A DNA stretch of 43,868 nucleotides, taken from contig SCQM01000199.1 in NCBI GenBank assembly GCA_004298555.1, forward strand, positions 1 to 43,868. The letters are read 5' to 3'. How positions within the stretch are numbered: position 1 is the stretch's first letter; every line of letters starts with the position of its first letter. This document shows positions 25,263 through 32,650 of the stretch, in pieces. The notes under the pieces are model-generated. The model did not search any database and was not told where the DNA came from. It saw only the letters and a program-made list of their open reading frames with translations. Source of the DNA: Actinomycetota bacterium. GTDB taxonomy: Bacteria; Actinomycetota; Acidimicrobiia; Acidimicrobiales; Acidimicrobiaceae. Made by a program: the position numbers and the translations under genes.

Positions 25263-26010
25263 TTAAAGCTTCACCGCATCAATGCGCAGGCGGACATAAT
25301 CCACAACCATGCCGGGAAGCCTGTCGATGATCCTCGAAAGGAGTGCATTTTTCTCTCCGCTATCCACTTCGGCCAAATGCGCTCCCAAAATCATTGTGGC
25401 GATGAAGGACCTGAACGTCTCCGGAGAATCAAATTCTGCTGGCTCAGAAACCAAACAGACTTCATTAACTTTGAAGCCAGCAGCTACCAACCTTTTTTCA
25501 GTTGACGAAACATCCTCAAAATGAAATAAGCCATCTGCTTCAGATGGTCCGAGGACCGACTGCACCGCCTCGTAAATGGAGGAGATATTACCCTTACCAC
25601 CGCAGTCTGCAAGAAAGCGTCCCCCGGGCTTAATGGCATCGGCAATATTGGCGAATGCTACTGCATGTTTTCCAACCCAGTGCAAAGTGGCGACACTGAA
25701 AACGACATCACAGCTCTTTGGAATTCCCAGATTCCGCGTGATGTCGCCGTGGCGGAATTCGATGTTGGAATATCTGTCCGCCAGTGCTGATCGAGCTACC
25801 CTCAACATCGACTCAGACAAATCTATCGCAACCACTCTCCCACCGGGAACCTTCTGGGCCAATTTCTCCGTATCACGGCCTGTGCCGCAGCCGAACTTCG
25901 AGAATTGTTTCGCGTCCGCTCAATTCCAGCTTGGAGAGCAGCTCATTGCCCCAACGCATATGCGGCAATTCAAGTCGGTTGTATGCGGATCCATCCCATC
26001 CGTATCTCAT
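25263..26010 (-). pseudogene. Class I SAM methyltransferase split by a single-base insertion
   Basis: Two frames together make one protein of about 248 aa resembling trans-aconitate methyltransferase (Tam). The 5' part begins at ATG 26010 (AAGGA seven nt upstream) with MRYGWDGSAYNRLELPHMRW and runs to RETILEV. The next frame then reads GCGTGRDTEKLAQKVPGG, then AIDLSESMLRVAR, the SAM-binding motifs. Removing one base at about 25894-25895 restores ILEVGCGTG, the exact motif I expected. The remaining sequence to the stop at 25263 is intact (VVFSVATLHWVGKHAVAF). This is either an inactivated gene or a sequencing error in a short A-run. Confidence 0.82.
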
Positions 26011-26304
26011 AGAAGCATCCTTGGAGATAATGCAGTTCGCAGGCGAACGAACCAACAGATCAGTATAGGGATTGATAACCGCGCCTGAACATACCCACCG
26101 CATACCAGAATGCCTGTTTGGAAGCTTCAACTTCGGCAATAAACCGGAGATGCCGCAGGCTGCGGATGAGGACTGGCCAGCACCGCGAGGACAAGACAGC
26201 GCCCATTTAGCAATTAAGGGCGGCCACCTCCCACCCGGTTCAGCGCAGACTCTGATCGTTCTCGGCATAGACCAGAAGCCAGCCCGGCCAAATCAATCTT
26301 AACG

Positions 26305-26343
26305 TCAAGGGACTCCGGCAGCTGAGAAGCCGGAGTCCCTTGA
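26305..26343. terminator. 15-bp perfect inverted repeat
   Basis: TCAAGGGACTCCGGC at 26305-26319 pairs with GCCGGAGTCCCTTGA at 26329-26343 around a 9-nt loop. It lies 87 nt past the stop of the putative anti-sigma gene on the minus strand. No T-run follows on either strand. The most likely role is a U-less terminator. The rest of the 26011-26429 gap holds no gene that I can support; it contains the methyltransferase ribosome binding site, and presumably its promoter. Confidence 0.55.
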
Positions 26344-26429
26344 TAAATGGGATACCTTGGCGAGGACTTCAGGATCTGTAACCCCTATTTTCTTATCCCA
26401 TTTTCCTGTCTTGAAACATTAGAACATTG

Positions 26430-27338
26430 TTATGATCCAGCACTGACTGAAATTGAGCTGGAGATTGTGCCATTCGTGGTCGTGGTCGGTGGTTCGGTCG
26501 TGGTCGGTGGTTCTGTGGTTGTCGTGGTCGAGGTGGTTGTTGTGGTCGAGGTGGTCGAGGTGGTCGAGGTGGTTGTCGTGGTCGAGGTGACTGGGACACA
26601 CTTGTTGGCGCTAGTGGTCGTGGTCGGTGGTTCTGTGGTTGTCGTGGTCGAGGTGGTGGTCGATGGTGATGTGGATGTGGTCGAAGTTGAACTCAAAACT
26701 GCCGAGAGCAATGGGGCGTTTATAGCCTCGCTGATCAATGGTGCGCAGTTCGGGGTGGCTGAACCTTTCTTCGAAGTGGTATTGGAAGATGAGGGAATGG
26801 TTCCTTGCGAACCAAGCGCAAGATCGGTAACTCCGGTCGTTGTCGTGGACTGTTGTGAAACTGATGGACTATCGCTTTGCGATCGGCGCAAAGCCGGCGA
26901 GGCAGACAGAGTTGTTACCGGAGAGGACGGCAGAGACACCCCAAGATTTGAAACCGCGGCAGAAAAAGCCTTCTGAATAGGCTGGGGCAAGGATCCCGCA
27001 GCTGCAGCTGCGGAGGCACCCGTGAACGCTGCTGCAGTCGTAAGCGCGATGATCGCTTTCACTCCTAGCAAACGAGTGATATGTGCACGTCTTTTCCCAG
27101 CGCCAAGACCCGAGACTCCTATTTCCTCCGCCATCCGCTCAACGACAGATGACCCCCCAACCTCCACCTCGGGAGCAGAAAACGCGGACATTTCGATCAG
27201 CGCATTTTCGATGAGAGAAAACTCGGTGCCCCGAGGAAGCAAACCTTCAGTGAGGCTGTCTACGAACCGATCCAATTCGTCATGGTAAAAACCGTCACCA
27301 TCACCGGCATCATTCGAAGTTCGATCATCGTTGTCCAT
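26430..27338 (-). CDS. Putative anti-sigma factor with a Thr-rich repetitive tail
   Basis: A 302-aa protein encoded 35 bp downstream of an ECF sigma gene. Residues 1-85 are acidic and soluble (DELDRFVDSLTEGLLPRG), residues 91-114 form one transmembrane segment (LLGVKAIIALTTAAAFTGASAAAA), and the rest is extracytoplasmic, Ser/Pro-rich, ending in about 75 residues of Thr repeats with EPPTTT units. No ZAS-type HxxxCxxC zinc motif is present, so the assignment rests on synteny and topology. The tail may be surface-exposed and O-glycosylated. I chose the ATG at 27338; a TTG two codons earlier is possible. The frame opposite it (26347-26976) is a shadow of the repeat. Confidence 0.6.
   Translation of the reverse strand: MDNDDRTSNDAGDGDGFYHDELDRFVDSLTEGLLPRGTEFSLIENALIEMSAFSAPEVEVGGSSVVERMAEEIGVSGLGAGKRRAHITRLLGVKAIIALTTAAAFTGASAAAAAGSLPQPIQKAFSAAVSNLGVSLPSSPVTTLSASPALRRSQSDSPSVSQQSTTTTGVTDLALGSQGTIPSSSNTTSKKGSATPNCAPLISEAINAPLLSAVLSSTSTTSTSPSTTTSTTTTTEPPTTTTSANKCVPVTSTTTTTSTTSTTSTTTTTSTTTTTEPPTTTEPPTTTTNGTISSSISVSAGS
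26474..26680 (-). repeat. Thr-codon tandem repeat within the putative anti-sigma gene
   Basis: On the plus strand this stretch is a run of GTGGTCGAG-like 9-bp units and variants. A 42-bp block is identical at 26496-26537 and 26616-26657, exactly 120 bp apart. All units are multiples of three bases, so copy changes keep the frame. The strand asymmetry (G/T-rich on plus) comes from the ACC and ACG codons of the tail. Confidence 0.85.
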
Positions 27339-27373
27339 AGGCAACTAACACATCGAATCGACTGGCCCGTTTG

Positions 27374-27964
27374 TTACGCGGAAGTGAAGAATTTCTTGTG
27401 CAACTTGGGCTTTTTCTCCCCGTTTATCACCTTTTCCAAGTTTTCCAGTCCCCTGAAGAAAAGAATCCTTACGGCTCCTTGCGATTTACCGATGATCTGT
27501 GATATTTCGAAATGGGACATGCCGACAATCACGCGCAGCGAAACCACCTCAGCTTGCGATGTTGGAATTTGCGACAACCACTCAAGCGTGCGCGAAGATG
27601 ACTCATCGAGAATCGACTCCGGTCCAGGATACAGCTGCTCCCGAACGGTGTTCTCATCGACAACTGTCAACGTTTGCTTCGGGCGCCGGTAATCCTTGCG
27701 CAATTGATCATACAATCGCGCCCGGGCTATCTGAAAAAGCAGTCCCTGCAAGGATGTCAGTTCGCCTTGAAATCTCGGCAACACGTTTGCAAGAGAAATC
27801 CAGCTCTCAGAAGCAATGTCTTCAGCGAATTTGCATCCCAATGAGGAAAGGTATCTTACAAGCCCAGGGTTGAGAAGCGACCACAGCCTAGACAGAGCGT
27901 CTTTGTCGCCCGCCTTCGCCTTGCTTATTGTCTCCACAGGATCAAATGTAAGTCGATTGAACAC
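27374..27964 (-). CDS. ECF-type RNA polymerase sigma factor
   Basis: A 196-aa sigma factor. Region 2 is at residues 15-90, with LGCKFAEDIASESWISLANVLPRFQGE for the -10 helix and core binding. Region 4 is at about 125-180, with a DNA-binding helix (LRVIVGMSHFEISQIIGKSQGAVRILFFRGLENL). No region 1.1 or 3 is present, as expected for the group. The start is GTG and lacks a clear ribosome binding site. The adjacent membrane protein is probably its cognate regulator, releasing it on an envelope signal. Targets are unknown. Confidence 0.85.
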   Translation of the reverse strand: MFNRLTFDPVETISKAKAGDKDALSRLWSLLNPGLVRYLSSLGCKFAEDIASESWISLANVLPRFQGELTSLQGLLFQIARARLYDQLRKDYRRPKQTLTVVDENTVREQLYPGPESILDESSSRTLEWLSQIPTSQAEVVSLRVIVGMSHFEISQIIGKSQGAVRILFFRGLENLEKVINGEKKPKLHKKFFTSA

Positions 27965-28047
27965 TACAGCAACGGTAGCAGTATTTGGGCCTCTTCATCG
28001 AATAAAGCGAAAAATTGACCTGTTGGACCGCGCTCTGAGCAGCTGAA

Positions 28048-30342
28048 CTAGGCAACTCTTGCCGTAGCCCGCCTGCTGCCTAGCGTTAGAACTTCAATCG
28101 CCCCTGGAATTTGCTCCTTTATTTCCGTACCATGGGTAACCACAATGACCTGGTTAAACCGGGCCTTCAGGCTATCCAGCGCCCCCAGGATGACAAACTT
28201 GCGCTGATCATCCAACGGCCCGAAAATTTCATCCAGCACTAATAGCCCCACCTGCTGGCCAAAGCTGTGGCCAATCTGCTCAGAAATAGCAATTCGAAAT
28301 GCGAGGTTGGCCAGGTCCCTTTCAGATCCCGAAAAGCGCCCCAAGTCGTGCGAAATCCCAAAGTCCGAGATTCGGAGCTGCCACGAAGAAGTATCCACTT
28401 CGAGGCGATCGTATTCGGATTCAGTCAATTCGCTAAATAGAGCTGCGGATGAATTCGCGAGGCGAGGACCGAGCGCAGAGATGGTTGATCGGCGGAATTC
28501 GTTCAAATACTCAGCTACGTATGCTGTGATTTCCGACTGCTTTTCCAGCCTTTCAACAGCAAGGCAGGTTTCGCTGGCTTGGGCAATCAGGGCATCAATT
28601 TTCTCGAGCTTCGCCTCGATTTGAAGCCTTTGAATCAACTCGCGCTCGAAATGCTCGCTGGCTTCCTTAGCACAGCGCGCCGCGTTATCTCTTTTCAGCT
28701 TTTGCTGGATGAAACGCTCTGGATCAAAATCCAACTCCTGAAGCCGCGTCTTCAGCTGATGCAGCTCCTGCTCCACCTTGCGGTAAGTATCGAACACCCT
28801 GCCGCTTGCGTCCACTTGCCTTTCTAGCTCACGCTTTTCAGCAAGCAGGCCAAAATGCCTGGTATGGTCCTGCTTGGCCTTCTTGAGATCGTTTGCGACT
28901 ATTGAAAGCTGGATTTTCAACTTGTCTTTGTCGGTAGTCAATAAGCCTTCATCGATACTTGCCGCCAACATCGAAGCCCTGACGAAAATCCGTTCTATCG
29001 AGTCCTTCTTGCGAACCAAATCCACGTGCTGGCGCGAAGCCAATTCATGCTGCCGCACAAGCTTGTCAAGCACGTTCTGCTTGATGGCCAATAAAGACCT
29101 TTGTGCGTCTAGAGCTCTGCGCGATTCGCTGAGATGCTCCTCAAATCCTTCTCCCAATAACTGGCCGCAGGTAGGACAAGGTGAACCGCGTCCAAGATTT
29201 AACAGTGACCCCATTGAATTCTCAGCTGACTCGCATGTAGCACCGATGGAAGCAATCTCAAGCTCTAGGGAACGGACCTGCGCAATTACCGGTTCAAGTT
29301 CAGTTGCAGCATGGATTATTTGGTCCGCCACCATTGTCCGAAGCTGATCCAGCTCTGCCATTGTTTGGCAATCCAATGGTTTCAAAAGTCTTTTCAGTTC
29401 GGCATCGGCCCGGAAATTATCGGACAATTTGTCAACCGATGCCTTCAATTCGCTCAGCTTTGCCTCTAGGTCCCCCACTTCGTCGGCAGCTTGAGCAACT
29501 TTTGGAAGTTCCGTCTCGATCTCCTGTAACCGCGCGATTGAATCATTCGCCACCTTGACCTGGAACGTCAGCTCGTCAAAAAGGTGGCGTTTCTCCTTGC
29601 CAACCGCAACTATCTGGTCTCTCTCGATTTTCGTGATCTCCATTTGGCCGTATTCATCGGATTCACGTTCGTAAAGCATCCTGCTCTGCTCAACTTTCGC
29701 CCGCTGGGCTTCTAGCCGTCCATTGGCAACTTCAAGCTCTCGCAAGCACTCTTTCCTTTCCTCGTGAAACTGGCTGATTTCAGGAAGCGAAGCCCTTGCG
29801 AACTTCAATTGTTCAAGTTCCGCCCGTGCATCCGCCCGAGCCATGTCACGAGCCCTGTCAAGCGGAGTTATCCCCAAAAGTGACAGCACCAGCCTCTGAC
29901 GGTCTGCGGGGCTCGCCTCCGAAAAAGCCGAGAGCTGTTTCTGCTCGGCAAATACTGATGCCCTGAAGGAATCGACATCCATCCCAAGTGTGGCATGGAT
30001 GAAGCGGTTGGTTTCTTTTACCCCGTCAGATACAAGCTCATTATCAATCCATGCACGGGCCTTGACCAGTCCTCGAACAGATACCGTTCGTCGCACTCTG
30101 TAAAGATGGTCTTCGTGCTCAAACTCAACCTCCGCGATGCAATCCCCCGTGCTTCCGGTGGTGCGCACATCCTGGACCGAGGTCCTGGTTCTCCCGTACA
30201 AAGTCCACGGAATCGATTCAACCAGATATGACTTGCCGGCACCGTTGGCGCCATATATTCCAATTAATCCAGACGGCAGTTCTAGGTCCAACTGCTCTTC
30301 GAACACCCGGTAGTTCTGCAATGTAATCCGATAAATCCTCAC
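28048..30342 (-). CDS. sbcC: SbcC/Rad50-type ATPase
   Basis: The ATPase of the SbcCD nuclease, which opens and processes DNA hairpins and double-strand ends. The 764-aa protein has Walker A GANGAGKSYLVESIPWTLYG near residue 35, long coiled coils, the zinc hook CPTCG near residue 385-390, and the C-terminal ATPase half SGSERDLANLAFRIAI with Walker B LLVLDEIFGPLD. It is shorter than E. coli SbcC (just over 1000 aa) because the coiled coils are shorter. The GTG start overlaps the sbcD stop as GTGA, so the two are translationally coupled. Confidence 0.93.
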   Translation of the reverse strand: MRIYRITLQNYRVFEEQLDLELPSGLIGIYGANGAGKSYLVESIPWTLYGRTRTSVQDVRTTGSTGDCIAEVEFEHEDHLYRVRRTVSVRGLVKARAWIDNELVSDGVKETNRFIHATLGMDVDSFRASVFAEQKQLSAFSEASPADRQRLVLSLLGITPLDRARDMARADARAELEQLKFARASLPEISQFHEERKECLRELEVANGRLEAQRAKVEQSRMLYERESDEYGQMEITKIERDQIVAVGKEKRHLFDELTFQVKVANDSIARLQEIETELPKVAQAADEVGDLEAKLSELKASVDKLSDNFRADAELKRLLKPLDCQTMAELDQLRTMVADQIIHAATELEPVIAQVRSLELEIASIGATCESAENSMGSLLNLGRGSPCPTCGQLLGEGFEEHLSESRRALDAQRSLLAIKQNVLDKLVRQHELASRQHVDLVRKKDSIERIFVRASMLAASIDEGLLTTDKDKLKIQLSIVANDLKKAKQDHTRHFGLLAEKRELERQVDASGRVFDTYRKVEQELHQLKTRLQELDFDPERFIQQKLKRDNAARCAKEASEHFERELIQRLQIEAKLEKIDALIAQASETCLAVERLEKQSEITAYVAEYLNEFRRSTISALGPRLANSSAALFSELTESEYDRLEVDTSSWQLRISDFGISHDLGRFSGSERDLANLAFRIAISEQIGHSFGQQVGLLVLDEIFGPLDDQRKFVILGALDSLKARFNQVIVVTHGTEIKEQIPGAIEVLTLGSRRATARVA

Positions 30343-31448
30343 GATGCCTCAATTGCCTTGTTTATGTACTCGATTCCCAGTTTTGAAACCTTTAGCTTCA
30401 CTTCCTCCGAAGCATCCTGAAACTCAACAAAACGGGTCCATTTGGCTGGCATCGATTCAAGCTCAGGAAGTTCGACCTCCATTGCAGCTGAGAGGTAAAT
30501 CGGCTCCAGCTTGAAATACAACAGATGGTCGCTCACTTGGCGAATGACTCCAGGGTCTATCATCCGATATGCCAAAGGATCCACTCCATCGAGGCGTAGT
30601 CTTACAACCGCATGCGACGGTGTCCCCTTCAACTGATCTTCTATCGCCCTCTCCAGATCTTTGGGGCCATGCCCCAAAGCAGATACGGCCCCGAGATCCA
30701 AAAGAGGCCTGCGGCCTTCAAGAGGTATGTGCGAGCACTTCCCGGAATCGGTGTCCAAGAGGGCAATACCTTTTGATGCCTCCGGATGGTCTCCAAATGA
30801 AAAGGTGTCTGTTGACCCTGCATACCACATGCTTTCCTTGACCTTGGCGTGGAAATGATAATGACCCAAAAGTGCGAAGTCGCCCTTTATGCATTCTGCA
30901 TCAAGTTCGATCTCATTTATGTCGGCATAGGGCGGCGTGAGTTCTTTAAGCCTTGGATGAGTAATAACAAGATTCACCTTTGTAAGGCTCTTGTTGGCAG
31001 CGGCAAGATCATGGGCCTCGCGGGTGTCCGACTCATCCATCATCTGCGGAATGCCGTGGACCCTTACGCTCCCGAAGTCGAAAAACTCATACTGTTGCTT
31101 GTATATCAATCCAAATTGCGGAAACACATCGTGCAATGCACCGTATGGACTCTCGGTCCCCCGGAGCCTTGGCGTGTCGTGATTCCCGCTAATTGCAATA
31201 AGGGGAACGCCTGATTCTTTGATGGCAAAAATACCTTTTTGAACGGTCCTGAAGGATCTGAACGACGGCCGTGGGAAATCAAATATATCGCCTAGAAACA
31301 AAATCAAATCCGGATTCTGCTTGAGCAGGAGATCCACCGCCATTAGGAACGACCTCTCGAAATCACGTTCGCGCACGTTTATTCCTTCATTAGCTATCGG
31401 GTAGCTGGATCGCCCAACGTGTGCATCTCCAAGTGCCGCAATCTTCAC
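30339..31448 (-). CDS. sbcD: SbcD/Mre11-type exonuclease
   Basis: A 369-aa metallophosphoesterase, the nuclease partner of SbcC. The metal motifs are in order: GDAHVG (residues 7-12), FLGDIFDFPRP, ISGNHDTPRLRG, then HPRL and LLGHYHFHAK near the end of the catalytic domain, followed by YAGSTDTFSFGDHPEASKG. The C-terminal part is the cap that binds SbcC. The GTG start at 31448 has GGAG seven nt upstream. It diverges from rnpB, with about 104 bp between them for both promoters. Confidence 0.94.
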   Translation of the reverse strand: MKIAALGDAHVGRSSYPIANEGINVRERDFERSFLMAVDLLLKQNPDLILFLGDIFDFPRPSFRSFRTVQKGIFAIKESGVPLIAISGNHDTPRLRGTESPYGALHDVFPQFGLIYKQQYEFFDFGSVRVHGIPQMMDESDTREAHDLAAANKSLTKVNLVITHPRLKELTPPYADINEIELDAECIKGDFALLGHYHFHAKVKESMWYAGSTDTFSFGDHPEASKGIALLDTDSGKCSHIPLEGRRPLLDLGAVSALGHGPKDLERAIEDQLKGTPSHAVVRLRLDGVDPLAYRMIDPGVIRQVSDHLLYFKLEPIYLSAAMEVELPELESMPAKWTRFVEFQDASEEVKLKVSKLGIEYINKAIEAS

Positions 31449-31552
31449 TAGTAAACTCCAATCAAAGACTTTTAGATACGCAAAACCATATCCTGCGGCT
31501 GCGACAATTTCTCCCCGCAGAGGCTATCGGCAATGCATCTAGAGTTAAATAG

Positions 31553-31888
31553 TCGAGTTGGCTGGGTGATCGCGGGAGTAACGCTCCTGAGGAAGGTCGG
31601 GGCTCCGCAGGGCAGGGTGCTGGCTAACGGCCAGTCAGGGTGACCTGCAGGAAAGTGCAACAGAAAGCAGACAGCCAGAAATGGTGATGGTGAAACGGTG
31701 CGGTAAGAGCGCACCAGCATAAGAGGCGACTCTTATGGCTCGGCAAACCCCACCCGGAGCAAGGCCAAATGGAGCATGGGTTGCCCGCCCGGTCAGAAAA
31801 TGACAGAACTCCTGGTAGGCCGCATAGATGGATGATCACCCAGGTAGAGACATCTACCGGACAGAACCCCGCCTACAGGCCAACTCGA
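31553..31888 (+). ncRNA. rnpB: RNase P RNA, bacterial type A
   Basis: The catalytic RNA that matures tRNA 5' ends. Conserved segments appear in order: GAGGAAGGTCGGGGCTCC (31589-31606), GCAGGGTGCTGG (31613 on), GAAAGTGCAACAGAAA (31651-31666), the GGTGCGGTAAGAGCGCACC region near 31697-31715, AACCCCACCCGGAGCAAGGC (from 31746), and ACAGAACCCCGCCTACAGGC near the 3' end. The ends pair as helix P1: TCGAGTTGGC at 31553-31562 with GCCAACTCGA at 31879-31888. At about 336 nt it is compact. It explains the apparent 440-bp gap here. No T-run terminator follows; the next gene's stop is at 31893 on the opposite strand. Confidence 0.95.
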
Positions 31889-31892
31889 CACA

Positions 31893-32618
31893 TTAGATAA
31901 AAAGGATTCTCCCGCATTGTTCACATGTGGGAGGACGGGAAAACTCATGGGCGAGCGTCCGCTTCACCCCTTCGATTTCAACTGAGGAGAGCTTTAGACG
32001 ACACCCTTGACAGTTGCCATTTTCCACCCTTGCGATTGTCATTGAACCTACCCGGGCGTGTATCTCTTCGTAGATCTTCTCCAGGTCCACATCGATCAAA
32101 CCAAGTAATTCCGACCGCCGGTCCTCGAGGGAGGCAATCTCAGCGTTAAGACCATTCGCGACACCCGAATTCATTTGCTTCAGTTCCGAGAGCTGGGTAT
32201 TTTTTTGGCTCAGACTCTGCTCAAGGTCTTGGGTCTGCGATTCAAGAAGTTCGATTTGAGAAAACACTTCAAACTCGGCGTCATCGAGCTCTGCCCGCTG
32301 GGCTTCAAGATGGGAGATTTCAGCTTCCGTGCTTGCAAAATCGCGGTGTGAAATTGCGCCGCTCATTTCCTTTGCTCTGATATTTTTGACCTTGGCCATC
32401 AGAGCCCTGGAATGCTCGTCAAGCTCGTCCCTGCGGCTCACCAGAGTTTCCATCTTCGAATTCATGACCTTCTGACTCTGTAGCAGTGCACGAACATCAC
32501 CCGCGACGGCCTTTTGCCCGGAAGTCTCAACCAGTGAAGCGAGCTTAGTTCGCAGCTCATGCAATCTCGTGTCAACTTCCTGCAGCTTAAAGAGTTGTTC
32601 CAAAGCAAGTCTATTCAC
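31893..32618 (-). CDS. Coiled-coil protein with C-terminal C4 zinc ribbon (zf-RING_7 type)
   Basis: A 241-aa protein. Residues 1-170 form an uninterrupted coiled coil (LEQLFKLQEVDTRLHELRTKLASL and later heptads). Residues 195-238 form a zinc ribbon with CQGCRLKLS and CEQCGRI. This layout is common in actinobacteria and is annotated as a zinc-ribbon domain protein; the role is unknown, with RNA or protein binding suggested. The GTG start at 32618 is preceded by a G-rich site. It is separated from PBP1A by 32 bp in the same direction. Confidence 0.8.
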   Translation of the reverse strand: MNRLALEQLFKLQEVDTRLHELRTKLASLVETSGQKAVAGDVRALLQSQKVMNSKMETLVSRRDELDEHSRALMAKVKNIRAKEMSGAISHRDFASTEAEISHLEAQRAELDDAEFEVFSQIELLESQTQDLEQSLSQKNTQLSELKQMNSGVANGLNAEIASLEDRRSELLGLIDVDLEKIYEEIHARVGSMTIARVENGNCQGCRLKLSSVEIEGVKRTLAHEFSRPPTCEQCGRILFI

Positions 32619-32650
32619 CGCACACCCACCCTTTTATCTGCGAGAAGATC

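Noticed and set aside
26474-26680. CRISPR array or satellite repeat
   Set aside because: Units are in-frame codons of a protein tail, have no spacers of constant length, and no cas gene is near.
26347-26976. A 209-codon Val-rich frame on the plus strand
   Set aside because: It is the antisense of the Thr-rich repeat and inherits its open frame from repeat composition. There is no ribosome binding site or family match.
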